64,000 bases of DNA from CATQHQ01 sp965243805 (lineage in GTDB: Bacteria > Gemmatimonadota > Gemmatimonadetes > Longimicrobiales > Gaopeijiaceae), in the NCBI GenBank assembly GCA_965243805.1, contig OZ251577.1:2666001-2730000 (forward strand). The letters are read 5' to 3'. Every line of letters starts with the position of its first letter. Position 1 is the first letter of the stretch. The position numbers were made by a program, and so were the translations under genes. Below the pieces are notes generated by a model. The model was not told where the DNA came from. It searched no databases and saw only the letters and a program-made list of their open reading frames with translations. Positions 1-9,404 of the stretch are shown here, piece after piece.

Positions 1-192
1 GGGGGAACGGAAGCCTTCTGATCGTTGAACCCCGATGCGGCCAATAGGTTCCACTACGGCATTACAGTAGCCCAGAAGACGGCGCGGAGGTAGTGGGGGG
101 AGCGCGGAGGTGCACCGAGTCGCGGCTTTCGCTACACTCTCCAGGATGACTGCTTCCCGGTAACGCCTCCACGGTACCCTTTCAGCGCTGTC

Positions 193-1239
193 GTGGTGTT
201 CGGCGGTGGCGCGATCGCCTTGGCCGCTCTCGGCTGGAGCTTGTTCTCCGTTGTGCGGACTCATGCAGACGGCTTGCTGGACGTGTCCGCCGAAGCCGAT
301 TCCGCGCCGACCGGGCCGCCCCCGAACGCCGTGCTCTTCGATTCCGTGGCTTCGGCCACCGACGCTGACATGCACGACGGCGTTTGGTTCTTGCTGGACA
401 AGCGCATCTCGCGAGTGCACCGCCTAATCGACGGCAACAGTCAGTGGAGTGCGTTCGGGCGTCCAGGAGACGGGCCGGGCGAGCTCCGGCGGCCCGCGGC
501 GCTAGCGGTTCACGGCGACACGATCGTCGTGGCCACGCCGAGTCGCCTTCAGCTCTACTGGCCTGACGGGTCCTACATCGGCGGAAGAGAGGTCGAGCCT
601 CCCAGGATCTGCCGCCACGCTCAACTTGGCGAGATGGCAGCTAGGCTGAACGACGTCGCGTCCTCGCCGGAAGGACTTCTGTTGCTCTTCACGTGCACGA
701 CTGGCCGTGCGAGAGGCGGAGTATTCCTCGAGATCGGCGAAGCAAGCTACCGTCCAGTGGTCCAAGGCCCGACTGATGCGAGCGACTACCTGTGGGACCC
801 CTGGCACGACATGTCGGTGCTCGCTGCGCATCCTAGGGGATTGGTGTTCGGACACCCCGAGGACGACTGCCTGGGTGTGTTCGGCCTCGGAGGCGCACGG
901 CTTGATTCATCTTGCCACGCACGGCTTGACCGGGTGCCCGTTTCCACGGCGTTGGCGGAGCAGGTTCGAACCGAATTCGAGGGTGCGAGCGCACAGATCA
1001 GAGTCCCCCAACGATATCCTCCGTTCGATCGCGTGTTTGTCCGATCCGACCGTGTGTTGTTCTACCGGATGCCGGTGCCAGCGGTTCCCTCGGGCGCGGC
1101 GGAAATCCAGATGACGTATCGTCTAGCCAAGTACGACGGGTGGGAGTGGGCGATCCCGGCGATTCCCGCGGCCGACAACGTGTTCGTATCGGACGAGGGG
1201 CCGTCTTGGCGGCTTGGGACGACGTGCACGGCACGTTGA
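193..1239 (+). CDS. Exported six-bladed beta-propeller-like protein
   Basis: The 348-residue product starts with a hydrophobic segment (about residues 3-22) that looks like a signal anchor. The body contains the string FGRPGDGPGELRRPAAL (about 88-104), close to the GxPGxGPGEF/L motif repeated in NHL-like six-bladed propeller proteins that are abundant in Gemmatimonadota and Bacteroidota. Function is unknown; such proteins are envelope or secreted beta-propellers. The start used is a GTG and an earlier start is possible. It lies just upstream of an ABC transporter ATPase and permease on the same strand, so it may be exported by or regulated with them. The family call is by motif only. Confidence 0.6.
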   Translation: MVFGGGAIALAALGWSLFSVVRTHADGLLDVSAEADSAPTGPPPNAVLFDSVASATDADMHDGVWFLLDKRISRVHRLIDGNSQWSAFGRPGDGPGELRRPAALAVHGDTIVVATPSRLQLYWPDGSYIGGREVEPPRICRHAQLGEMAARLNDVASSPEGLLLLFTCTTGRARGGVFLEIGEASYRPVVQGPTDASDYLWDPWHDMSVLAAHPRGLVFGHPEDDCLGVFGLGGARLDSSCHARLDRVPVSTALAEQVRTEFEGASAQIRVPQRYPPFDRVFVRSDRVLFYRMPVPAVPSGAAEIQMTYRLAKYDGWEWAIPAIPAADNVFVSDEGPSWRLGTTCTAR

Positions 1240-1270
1240 TTGCCTTCTATTCCGTGGACGAGTACGAAAG

Positions 1271-2065
1271 GTGACCGACCGAATACGAACGGTGACCGAC
1301 GAGGAGGGGGCGAGGGACAACCGGCCGTTGGTGTTCGCCGATGATCTGTCCGTGTCCTACGGCGGCGTTGGCAGCATCCTCCGGAGACGGCGACGGCCTG
1401 CGCTCCGCGAGGCTTCGATCAGGGTGCAGGCAGGCGAGGTTGTAGGGTTGGTCGGACCCAACGGCGCCGGCAAGACCACATTCTTCAAGACGTTGCTGGG
1501 CTTCATGCGCGCTCAGTCGGGCAAGTGTCTCGTCGGTGGCGAAGACGCAGGCCGGTATCGTCGTCGTCGCGGCGTGGGCTACGTGCCCGAGGCCGTCGTC
1601 CTTCCCCGCGGGTGGAGGGCTCGGGACCTCCTTTGTCGCGCTGTGGACCTGTCGGTTCCGCTTGATGAACGAGAAGAGGCGTACGCGCAGGCCGTGGCCC
1701 GAGCAGGGTTGGAGTTGGACGCTGCCGCCCTGTCGCGAAAGGCGACCAAGTGCTCCAACGGCGTGCAGAGACGAATCTGGATGGCGTGCGCCCTGGCCGG
1801 CGACCCCGAGGTCGTGCTGTTGGACGAGCCGTTTGCAGGGCTGGATCCTCCGGCGCGCCGAGGGCTTCGCTCGAGCGTGCGTTCAGCGCGGGCGAGGGGC
1901 GCGGCCGTGCTCGTGGCCAGCCACGAACTCGCGGAAGTCGCGCGCATTGCCGAAAAGGTCGTCCTCTTGAGGGAGGGAGTCACCGAAACGGTGCAAACGA
2001 TCGATCGGGGCGACACAGACGCGGTTGCGGCAATCGAGGCAGCGATCTTCCAGGCGGACGCCTAA
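1271..2065 (+). CDS. ABC transporter ATP-binding protein
   Basis: The ABC ATPase has Walker A GPNGAGKTT, Walker B VVLLDEP followed by FAGLD, and the H-loop SHEL, in the usual order. The signature motif is degenerate: CSNGVQRR stands where LSGGQ is normal, as in some exporter subunits for bacteriocin or heterodimer-like systems. The start is uncertain: the open frame reaches 1214, but GTG codons at 1271 and 1292 begin nearer to the conserved core. The stop overlaps the ATG of the next gene by one base (TAATG), indicating translational coupling to the permease. Substrate unknown. Confidence 0.85.
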   Translation: MTDRIRTVTDEEGARDNRPLVFADDLSVSYGGVGSILRRRRRPALREASIRVQAGEVVGLVGPNGAGKTTFFKTLLGFMRAQSGKCLVGGEDAGRYRRRRGVGYVPEAVVLPRGWRARDLLCRAVDLSVPLDEREEAYAQAVARAGLELDAAALSRKATKCSNGVQRRIWMACALAGDPEVVLLDEPFAGLDPPARRGLRSSVRSARARGAAVLVASHELAEVARIAEKVVLLREGVTETVQTIDRGDTDAVAAIEAAIFQADA

Positions 2066-2811
2066 TGCGTCGGCTGGCGCCCGTCGAAAAGCGGATCGCC
2101 TTGCTGGTGGCGTCCAGAAAGTGGGGAATGGCGTGGCTCCTGGCGGTCACGACACTCATAGCGCTGATGACACCTGTGAGCCCGAGCTTCGTCGAAGTGG
2201 TCGTCGCAATCATCGTGATCGTCATCGCGGTTCCGCTGATCCTCGCCCCCCGCCATAACGAAATGAGCGGGCCAGGAGCCGCTCTGTGGCTGCAGAAGCC
2301 TGTTCACGAACTGCGCTACGTCTTCGCGCGTCTCGCCGAGTCGATGGCCGCGACGGTCGCTTTAGTCGTGTTGCTCAGCTCGGTCGCGATGGCGTACGGC
2401 GCCATGCTCGAATGGGATCCGCCCGCACCCTTGCACTTCGTCCTGCCTGTCGGCGCCTTGACGTCCCTCGTCACAGCCTCCATGGCGTTCGGAACGGCTG
2501 CGTGGCTGCCCCGGGGAAGCAGGGCGACGGTCGTGGCGCTGATTCTTCTTTCTTTTTACGCGAATCAGCCGGCGATGAGCGACCCCGAACTCGTACGAGG
2601 TGGGATCGCAGGGGCTGTTCGACTCGTGCTGTTCCCGGCGCCCGACCTGCTGCGGGTCGTCCTGGGCTTGACCGGGGAAGTGTCATGGAGCAGCCAACCG
2701 TTGCTGGCCTGCCTGGCGCATGTGGTCGGCTGGATCGTGGTGGGGGCACTGGGCGTTCGATGGTCCGTGACGGCTGGAAGACTCGCCAGCGGGCCCCACA
2801 GCTCCGGTTAG
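2065..2811 (+). CDS. ABC transporter membrane protein (permease)
   Basis: A 248-residue hydrophobic protein with about six membrane segments, for example residues 24-41, 46-65 and a long stretch near 95-140. It starts at the ATG that overlaps the stop of the ATPase gene and is the only membrane protein beside it, so the two probably form one exporter. No family motif was recognised. Its stop overlaps the end of the convergent sigma factor gene by four bases, leaving no room for a terminator between them. Confidence 0.7.
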   Translation: MRRLAPVEKRIALLVASRKWGMAWLLAVTTLIALMTPVSPSFVEVVVAIIVIVIAVPLILAPRHNEMSGPGAALWLQKPVHELRYVFARLAESMAATVALVVLLSSVAMAYGAMLEWDPPAPLHFVLPVGALTSLVTASMAFGTAAWLPRGSRATVVALILLSFYANQPAMSDPELVRGGIAGAVRLVLFPAPDLLRVVLGLTGEVSWSSQPLLACLAHVVGWIVVGALGVRWSVTAGRLASGPHSSG

Positions 2812-3461
2812 CGGACCATCGGCGCGATGATCTGGGCGAAGCGGTTCCGGGCCCGGTTCAGCCTGCTCTTCACGGTGCCCATGCTGCAGTCCATGATCTC
2901 CGCGATCTCCTCGTAGGTCTTCCCTTCGAGTTCCCGGAGGACGAAGACGGCCCGGTGGTTGGCGGGCAGGCGCTCGACCGCTTCCTCGACCTTCTCCCGC
3001 AGAAAGCGCTTCCGGTAGAGGTCGTCGGGCCGGGTCTTGGGGTCCTCCCACTCCACGTCCACCTGGTCGCCCTCCCAGCTCTGGGTCAGCGTCGTGAAGG
3101 AGACCATCGGGTTTCGGGAGCGGTGCCGGAGTTCGTTCCTGGCCAGGTTCCCGGCGATGGTGTACACCCACGTCGAGAACTTCCTGGACTGGTCGAAGCG
3201 GTGGATGTGCCGGAAGACCCTCACGAACGCTTCCTGCACCACATCTTCCGCCTGCTCCCTGTCGCCGATCATCCGGGTGACGAAGTTCAGCAGGCGCGTC
3301 TGGTAGCGGCGGACCAGCTCCGTGAAGGCCCGCTCGTCGCCGTCGAGGAACTGCTGTACGACCTGGCTGTCGCCAAGCTCGCCGATCTTCTGCCGAAGCC
3401 TCGCCGCCGATCCCCGGCGGGGGCTCCCGTGCTCCACTGTGAGCGCCGTCGCGTGTGCCAT
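2808..3461 (-). CDS. RNA polymerase sigma factor, sigma-70 family (ECF type)
   Basis: 217 residues when started at the ATG preceded by GGAGGGAAGAG. Region 2 is clear (DERAFTELVRRYQ ... EDVVQEAFVRVFRHI), as is region 4 (LPANHRAVFVLRELEG ... YEEIAEIMDCSMGTVKSRLNRAR), with no region 3, as in ECF factors. It directs RNA polymerase core to a specific promoter set. No anti-sigma factor gene is adjacent: the next gene upstream is a NUDIX hydrolase. The N-terminal 35 residues before region 2 are variable. Longer in-frame starts exist but have no ribosome binding site. Confidence 0.92.
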   Translation of the reverse strand: MAHATALTVEHGSPRRGSAARLRQKIGELGDSQVVQQFLDGDERAFTELVRRYQTRLLNFVTRMIGDREQAEDVVQEAFVRVFRHIHRFDQSRKFSTWVYTIAGNLARNELRHRSRNPMVSFTTLTQSWEGDQVDVEWEDPKTRPDDLYRKRFLREKVEEAVERLPANHRAVFVLRELEGKTYEEIAEIMDCSMGTVKSRLNRARNRFAQIIAPMVR

Positions 3462-3744
3462 CTCTTCCCTCCGTTGCTTGCCGGGACCACTTGGCCGCCC
3501 CGGCATTGCTCTGGCTGTCTCGTGCGGATGGGTTAGTGCAATATCCGTGCCATTCTCCGAGAACATGGGGAATTCGCTGGTTCTGGCGTGGGTCCAGCCA
3601 GCGGCGTGGTCCGGCGTGCCAGGCATTCGCCGCCACTCGCCGTGGTTCCAGCGTGCCAAGCGTCGGCCGCGACGCCGCCGTGTCCACTCTTTGATACACT
3701 CCGCTGTCCACTAAATGGGACAGGGGGGACGACGGGCGGCCGAA
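3462..3744. other. Intergenic region with small hairpin
   Basis: No gene is supported here. The stretch separates the sigma factor gene from the end of the NUDIX gene and must hold the sigma gene promoter on the minus strand. A short inverted repeat, CTGTCC at 3704-3709 and GGACAG at 3718-3723 with an 8-nt loop, may be a weak terminator for the NUDIX operon or an operator. The words GGCGTGCCAGGCATTCGCCG and GGTTCCAGCGTGCCAAGCG indicate imperfect repeats around 3600-3665. Confidence 0.4.
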
Positions 3745-4314
3745 CTACTCTGCCGGCGGCCCTCCCAGCAGGAACCGCGCCGCGTAGAGGAGCGCCACAA
3801 GACTCTTGGCGTCGGTGATCTCGCCGGACTTGGCCATCTGGACGGCTTGGGAGAGGGGCATCCGAACGGTCTCCAGGAACTCGTCGTCGTCCTTGGCCGT
3901 CGGTGCCGGCGTCAGGTCGAACGCTGCATACAGGCGGATGCGCTCGTTGGTGAAGCCGGGCGTAGTGTGAATCGTGGTCAGGTGGACCAGGCGTCCGGCC
4001 CGCACTCCCGCCTCTTCCCGAAGCTCCCGGCGGGCGCACGCCTCCCAGCTTTCCCCGGCCTCGCCGATCCCGGCGGGCACCTCGTAGATGTCGCCGCCGG
4101 CGGCGTAGCGGTACTGGCGGATCAGGAGCACATCGGGGTCCGGCTCGTCCTCGCCTCCCAGCACTGGCAGCACGGCGGATGCGCCTCGATGGCGGACCAG
4201 CTCCAACTTGCCTAGCGAGCCGTCGGGGAAGCGTACCGTGTCCACGCTTAGATGGACGACCCGCCCGTCGTGAACCAGGGTCGACTCGACCAGCGCGCTC
4301 CGGTCCTCGCTCAC
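3745..4314 (-). CDS. NUDIX hydrolase, ADP-ribose pyrophosphatase-like
   Basis: 189 residues. The NUDIX box G-x5-E-x7-REL-x-EE-x-G is complete: it begins GIGEAGESWE and ends RELREEAGV. It would cleave nucleoside diphosphate-linked compounds using a divalent metal. The spacing and the following PGFTNERI stretch fit ADP-ribose or ADP-sugar pyrophosphatases. The GTG start overlaps the stop of the upstream M16 gene (GTGA), so it is translationally coupled as the last gene of a TPR/M16/M16/NUDIX operon. A much longer open frame on this strand is only an extension through the upstream gene. Confidence 0.9.
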   Translation of the reverse strand: MSEDRSALVESTLVHDGRVVHLSVDTVRFPDGSLGKLELVRHRGASAVLPVLGGEDEPDPDVLLIRQYRYAAGGDIYEVPAGIGEAGESWEACARRELREEAGVRAGRLVHLTTIHTTPGFTNERIRLYAAFDLTPAPTAKDDDEFLETVRMPLSQAVQMAKSGEITDAKSLVALLYAARFLLGGPPAE

Positions 4315-5720
4315 GGGCGTGAGCCAGGGGCCGCCGGCGCTCGCGGCTCGCCTTCCTCGTGCACGACCACGTCGCCCGCCGCCAGCCCCTCCAGCTGGGG
4401 TGCCACCGCATCCGCGTCGCCCACCACCACCGTGCACAGTTCGCCCGGCCGGATGTGGCGCCGCGCCGCCTCCACGACATCTTCCAGCGAGACCCGACGC
4501 ACCCGATCTCGGTAGCTCCGGTAGTAGTCCTCGGGCAGGTCGTGGACGATCATCTCGGCGATCCGCGACGCGAGTTGACCTGTGGTCTCCAGGCGGAGGG
4601 GGAATACACCGGCCAAGTAGCCGGCGGCGGAGCGAACCTCTTCGTCTGTGGGGCCGTCGGCAGCCATCGCCTCGATCTCGCGGATGATCTCGCCGGTCGC
4701 GGCTCCCGTCACCTCGGTCTCGACGGCGGTGGCGACGTAGAACGGACCCGGCCCCCGGCGGGCGGCGAAGCCGGAGCGGACGCCGTAGGTGAACCCGTGG
4801 CGCTCCCGCAGGTTGAGGTTGAGGCGGGAGGAGAACGATCCGCCCAGCGTCAGGTTCATGGTCTGGACGGCCAGGTAGTCCGACACCGACCTGGAGACGC
4901 CGGGATGGCCCGTGCGGATCTCGGATTGGACCGCGCCGGGCCGGTGCACCACGTGAACCACCCGCTCCCGCTGGCGGGGGGCGACTTGGGGATCGACCAC
5001 CGGAGCACTCTCGGCTTCCCAGCTTCCGAAGGCTTGCTCGGCGGCGGCCTTGGCCTCCGACGGCTCCACATCGCCCACCACCACGACCTCCGCGACGGCC
5101 GGTCCGTAGCGGCTGCCGACGAACGAGCGGGCGTGGACCTCCGACAACCGATCCAGCGACTCTTCCGTGCCGACCAGGGGGCGTGCGTAGACGTCGCCGT
5201 CGCGGTACATGAAGCGGGCGTGGGCGTCCCTGGCCTGGGTGGCCGGATCCATCCGACGCTGGCGGACGCCGGCCAGCCGCTGGGCCTTGTAGCGAGCGAA
5301 CTCGTCGGGGTCGAAGGCGGGCAAGCGCACCATCTCCGCCAGCAGCGTCATGGCGAGGGGTAGGTGCTCGGCCAGGCACGAGACGGCGGCGGTGGTGGAG
5401 TCCCATCCGGCGGCGGCGCCGAAGGTAGCGCCGAGTTCCTCCAACGCTTGGGCCAGCTCCTTGCCGGAACGCTCGGTGGTGCCGCCTTCGAGCGCGGCGC
5501 TGGTCAGGAACGCGAGGCCGCTCTGGTCCGCCGGCGAAGCCGTCTCCCCCACCTTGAGCACGACCATTGCCGTGACCAGCGGGAAGGGCGACTTGGAGAT
5601 GGTGTGCAGCGCGACTCCGTTGGGAAAGCGCGTGGTGGAGAGGGCGGGGAACTCGAAAGGGCGGATCGGTCCAGGGGATGGCGGCTCGGCCCGGTCGCGG
5701 CCATGCGCGGGCCCGGTCAT
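4311..5720 (-). CDS. M16 family peptidase, probable non-catalytic subunit
   Basis: 469 residues with the two-domain M16 fold. The zinc motif HxxEH is missing: its position reads GLAFLTSAALEGG. The C-terminal half keeps the NLRERHGFTYGVRSGF stretch typical of the substrate-binding, non-catalytic partner in two-subunit M16B peptidases (mitochondrial processing peptidase alpha and PqqG-like pairs). Its ATG overlaps the stop of the catalytic M16 gene (ATGA), so the two halves are made together and probably form a heterodimer. There is no clear signal peptide. Confidence 0.88.
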   Translation of the reverse strand: MTGPAHGRDRAEPPSPGPIRPFEFPALSTTRFPNGVALHTISKSPFPLVTAMVVLKVGETASPADQSGLAFLTSAALEGGTTERSGKELAQALEELGATFGAAAGWDSTTAAVSCLAEHLPLAMTLLAEMVRLPAFDPDEFARYKAQRLAGVRQRRMDPATQARDAHARFMYRDGDVYARPLVGTEESLDRLSEVHARSFVGSRYGPAVAEVVVVGDVEPSEAKAAAEQAFGSWEAESAPVVDPQVAPRQRERVVHVVHRPGAVQSEIRTGHPGVSRSVSDYLAVQTMNLTLGGSFSSRLNLNLRERHGFTYGVRSGFAARRGPGPFYVATAVETEVTGAATGEIIREIEAMAADGPTDEEVRSAAGYLAGVFPLRLETTGQLASRIAEMIVHDLPEDYYRSYRDRVRRVSLEDVVEAARRHIRPGELCTVVVGDADAVAPQLEGLAAGDVVVHEEGEPRAPAAPGSRP

Positions 5721-7015
5721 CCTCGCGCCTCCCGTCCTCGCGCTTCCGGCACGTAGCGGACGAACACTCGGTTCTCCTCGTGGAGGTAGTCGCGGGCCCA
5801 GCTCCGGGCCTCCTCGGCGGACACCCGGCGGATGCGAGCCAGGTCGTCGTTCAGGCGGGCGGCGGAGCCGAAGAGGGTCGCGTACATGGAGAGGTAGTTG
5901 GCGCGGGTCTCCACCCGCTGGAGGCTGCGCAGGGTGCGCGTCTCCCAGCCGGCCACGGCGCGGGCGAATTCGTCCGCATCGACCGTCGTCGCGTCGTCCA
6001 GCTCGCGAGCCAGCGCGGCCTCCAAGTCGTCCACATCGGCCCCCGGATAGCCCGTCGCGACCACCAGGAAGATCGCCGCTCCCGTCACCAGCGGCAGCGC
6101 GTGGCAGCTGACGGACTTGGCGAGGCGGGTGCGGACCAGCCGGTCGTACAGCCTCGACGAGCGGCCCATCCCCAAGCAGCACGACACGGCCTCTCCCGCC
6201 AAGAAGGCGTCGCTGGTGAAGGGCGGAACCCGCGATGCGGCGTAGATGCGAGGTAGCGGCACGGCGGCCGCCACCGTGGTCCGCAACGTGTCACCGGTGG
6301 CGAGGGGAAGCTCCGGGTTGCCGGGCAGCGGCGGGGGCGACGGCCCAGAGGGGATGTCGCCGAACCAGTGCCGGACTCGGGTCATGGCGTGGCTCGGCTC
6401 GAAGTCACCGCAGACCGTCAGGACGGCGTTGTTGGGCCGGTACCACGTCGCAAAGAAGTCGTGGACGTCCTCCATGCTCGCGGACTCGATGTCCTCCATC
6501 GAGCCGATCACCACGTGATGATACGGATGGTCCGCTGGGAAGAGGATCGATTGCAGCCGCTCGTCCCAATCCCCGTAAGGCTGGTTGTCGTAGCGCTCCC
6601 GACGTTCGTTCATGACGACCTGACGCTGGTTCTCCAGCTTCTCCTCGGTCATCGCGGGAAGCATCCATCCCATCCGGTCGGACTCCAGCCAGAGCGCCAG
6701 GTCCAGGTAGTGGGACGGGACCGTCTCGAAATAGTTGGTGCGGTCGAACCAAGTGGTGGCGTTGGCGGAGCCCCCTGCCCGCTCGACGTGGCGGAAGTGG
6801 CCGTTCTTGGGGATGTGGGCCGAGCCCTGGAACATCATGTGCTCGAAGAGGTGGGCGAAGCCGGTGCGCCCTGGGGGCTCGTTCCGGGAGCCGACGGCGT
6901 ACCAGAGGTTGACGCCGACTACGGGCGCGCTCCGGTCCGGCGCCAGCACGACCTTGAGCCCGTTGGCCAGCACATGCTCCTCGAGGGGCGCGACCATAGC
7001 TGAACGGGTCACCAT
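5717..7015 (-). CDS. M16 family zinc metallopeptidase, catalytic subunit
   Basis: 432 residues. The inverted zinc motif HLFEHM (HxxEH) is present near residue 55, followed about 75 residues later by the conserved glutamate region NERRERYDNQP. This is the active partner of the adjacent M16 protein that lacks the motif. The start at 7015 overlaps the upstream TPR gene by seven bases; an ATG at 6997 would avoid the overlap, and neither has a strong ribosome binding site. M16 enzymes degrade peptides inside a clam-shell chamber. The cellular location is not evident from the sequence. Confidence 0.92.
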   Translation of the reverse strand: MVTRSAMVAPLEEHVLANGLKVVLAPDRSAPVVGVNLWYAVGSRNEPPGRTGFAHLFEHMMFQGSAHIPKNGHFRHVERAGGSANATTWFDRTNYFETVPSHYLDLALWLESDRMGWMLPAMTEEKLENQRQVVMNERRERYDNQPYGDWDERLQSILFPADHPYHHVVIGSMEDIESASMEDVHDFFATWYRPNNAVLTVCGDFEPSHAMTRVRHWFGDIPSGPSPPPLPGNPELPLATGDTLRTTVAAAVPLPRIYAASRVPPFTSDAFLAGEAVSCCLGMGRSSRLYDRLVRTRLAKSVSCHALPLVTGAAIFLVVATGYPGADVDDLEAALARELDDATTVDADEFARAVAGWETRTLRSLQRVETRANYLSMYATLFGSAARLNDDLARIRRVSAEEARSWARDYLHEENRVFVRYVPEARGREARG

Positions 7016-7854
7016 GGGAGGGCCTGCAGCCGGGTGCGCAGGATCATCGGTGCCACCGAGTTGGCCAAGTGGCTCGCAGCGGACTCGGGACCGTCGTCGA
7101 TGGCGTCCTCGGCATCCTCCACCGCCTCCGCGTCGCCGGCCTCGGCGACCAAGCGGGCGCCCTCCAGCAGCGGGTACGCTCTCTCCTCCCAGCCGGCAGC
7201 CCCCGCCGCCAGGGCGGCCAGAAGGATCGCCTCGAAGTCGGTAGGGTCGATCTCGGCGGCGGCGGTCAGGTCCGTGGCGGCGGCCTCCACGTCGTCGTCT
7301 TCCAGCTCGACCAGGCCCAGCAGGGTGCGGCTCCACGGGTTGTCGGGGTCGAGCTGCACGGCCCGGGCAATGGCGGAACGGGCGTGCTCGAAGCGCCGGG
7401 CAAGCGCGTATGCGATCCCCAGCTCCAGGGCCACCACCGGATCGTCCTCGTCGAGAGTCGCGGCGGCCAGCAGCTGGGCGATCCCGTCATCCACCATGCC
7501 CTCCCGAGCCAAGTGCACGCCATAGGCCATTCGGACATAGGGCTCTTCGGGCGCCATGAGCGCGGCGGTGCGCAGGGCCGCCTCGCCCGCCGGGTCGCCC
7601 GTGTGCCAGAGTGCCGAACCCGCCGCCGACAGCACGCGGGGGTCCTCCGGCTCGCGCTCCAAGACCGATTTTGCTATGGCGTGGGCGCGCTCCCCCTCGC
7701 CAACCTCCCGGCAGAGGAGGGCCAGGACGCAGAGTCCGCCTAGGTCGGCGTGGTGGTCGTGGACGGCTTGGTCCAGGGTCCGCCGCATCTCCGCCCAGTC
7801 GCCGCTGGCCTCCTGCTCGCGCACCTGCTCCGAGACAGTGTCGATCTCGCTCAA
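7009..7854 (-). CDS. TPR-repeat protein
   Basis: 281 acidic residues built of helical tetratricopeptide-like repeats from about residue 20 to 230. Typical elements are the A-x2-LA-x3-L-x5-P-x3 pattern, as in RAVQLDPDNPWSRTLLGLVEL. TPR arrays mediate protein-protein contact. It is the first gene of the operon with the two M16 peptidases and the NUDIX hydrolase, which suggests an adaptor role for that module. This is an inference from position only. Confidence 0.8.
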   Translation of the reverse strand: MSEIDTVSEQVREQEASGDWAEMRRTLDQAVHDHHADLGGLCVLALLCREVGEGERAHAIAKSVLEREPEDPRVLSAAGSALWHTGDPAGEAALRTAALMAPEEPYVRMAYGVHLAREGMVDDGIAQLLAAATLDEDDPVVALELGIAYALARRFEHARSAIARAVQLDPDNPWSRTLLGLVELEDDDVEAAATDLTAAAEIDPTDFEAILLAALAAGAAGWEERAYPLLEGARLVAEAGDAEAVEDAEDAIDDGPESAASHLANSVAPMILRTRLQALPW

Positions 7855-7995
7855 ACTTGGTCGTCCCTTTCCGCAGGTTTCGCTTCGGCGTCGGTGGCGT
7901 CATCTTCCCGCAACGCGAAGTCCTCGCCGAGGACACCCTAGAAGCCTCGCCAAGAACACTCTAGAAGGCCGTCGCCAGACACAAGGAGAAGCACC

Positions 7996-9135
7996 GTGGG
8001 GTTCATCCCGTTCAAGATGGAGCGCTGGCAGTCCACCTACGAGCACCGGGTCGAGTACAACCTGTCGGAGAGCGGCGTCCACCCGCTGACGGTGGGCGAG
8101 CTCCTTGCGTACACCGACGAGCCCGTGGACCTGGCGGCGGTGCGGCTGGGCTACATCCAGTCCAACGGCTCCGACGAACTCCGAGCCGCGATCGCCGCCC
8201 TCTACCCCGGCGCTACGGACCGCTCGGTGGTGGTCACCACAGGGGGCGCCGAGGCCAACTTCGTGGCGTTCTGGGAGCTGGCGAAGGCGGGCAGGCCCGT
8301 GGCCGCGATGTGGCCCAACTATATGCAGGTGCCGGGGCTGGCCGACAACTTCGAGGGCGGCGTCCTGCCGTTCCGCCTGCGTGAGGACGCGGGCTGGCGA
8401 CCCGATCTGGACCAGTTGGAGTCGGCGCTGAAGGCGGGGGCCGGGTTCGTGGCGATCACCCATCCCAACAACCCCACGGGGGTGGCGCTGACGCTGGCGG
8501 AGATCGACGAGATCGTCTCCCTTGCGGACCGTCACGGCGCGTGGGTCTTGTCGGACGAGGTCTACCAGGGCGCCGAAGCCGTGGCGGATGCCGAGGCCGT
8601 TGCGGACGCCGAGCCCGTCCCCAGCTTCTGGGGGCGCTACGACAAGGTGGTGGTGACCAACTCCCTGTCGAAGGCGTACGGCATTCCCGGCGCTCGGCTG
8701 GGATGGTGCTTGGCGCCCGACGAGATGGCAGAGCGACTCTGGGCCCGGAGCGACTACACGACGATCGCGCCCGCCGCCGTATCCGACGTGCTGGCCCGGG
8801 TCGCGCTGTCGCCGACCGTGCGGCCCAAGGTGCTGGCGCGCACCCGGAGGATCGTGCGGCGCAACTTCGCCGTGCTGTCCGAGTGGATGGCCTCCCGCAA
8901 CGGCCTCTTCCACTGCACACCCCCCGACGCGGGCGCGATCTGCGTCGTGCGCTACGACGCCCCGATCGGCTCGGAGGAGTTGGCCGAGCGGCTGCGGGTC
9001 GAGCAGAGCCTGCTGATCGTGCCCGGCACCCAGGTCGGCGTCGAGTCCGCGATGCGCATCGGGTTCGGCCCGCCGGAGGACGAACTGCGCCGTGCGCTGG
9101 ACCGGCTGGGGAAGGGGTTCGAGGGGGTGGGGTAG
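7996..9135 (+). CDS. Class I/II PLP-dependent aminotransferase
   Basis: 379 residues starting at a GTG with the ribosome binding site AAGGAG seven bases upstream. Fold-type I motifs are present: THPNNPTG, the SDEVYQG aspartate region, and NSLSKAYGIPGARLGW with the PLP-binding lysine in SLSK. An in-frame 18-bp duplication has inserted EAVADAEAVADAE right after SDEVYQG, in an active-site-proximal loop where relatives have a short linker. It transfers amino groups between an amino acid and a keto acid; substrate unknown. It is divergently transcribed from the TPR/M16 operon. Confidence 0.9.
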   Translation: MGFIPFKMERWQSTYEHRVEYNLSESGVHPLTVGELLAYTDEPVDLAAVRLGYIQSNGSDELRAAIAALYPGATDRSVVVTTGGAEANFVAFWELAKAGRPVAAMWPNYMQVPGLADNFEGGVLPFRLREDAGWRPDLDQLESALKAGAGFVAITHPNNPTGVALTLAEIDEIVSLADRHGAWVLSDEVYQGAEAVADAEAVADAEPVPSFWGRYDKVVVTNSLSKAYGIPGARLGWCLAPDEMAERLWARSDYTTIAPAAVSDVLARVALSPTVRPKVLARTRRIVRRNFAVLSEWMASRNGLFHCTPPDAGAICVVRYDAPIGSEELAERLRVEQSLLIVPGTQVGVESAMRIGFGPPEDELRRALDRLGKGFEGVG

Positions 9136-9404
9136 GCCAAGCGCACCGTGCCGGAGTTTGGTCAGGCGGCGAGGATGGGCGACTGGCCGTCCGTGGATAA
9201 GCCAGCCAGTAGCGTCGGAGATGGCTTGGAGTTAGGATTGCAGGAATGGGATGGATTCCCTCGACGGAGGACGGCGATGGCGAGAACGGTTTGGACGAAT
9301 TTGCCGAGGAGGTGTGCGGCGAGTTCTACGCGGCAACATCGGCTGGCTTATTCGACGACATGCAGAACCTTCACGCCTTCTGGAACTGGAAGGAGGGCGA
9401 CCGA

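Noticed and set aside
3745..5406. A 553-codon minus-strand frame covering the NUDIX gene.
   Set aside because: Only the last 189 codons match a family; the rest overlaps the M16 gene, which has clear domain matches and a start at 5720.
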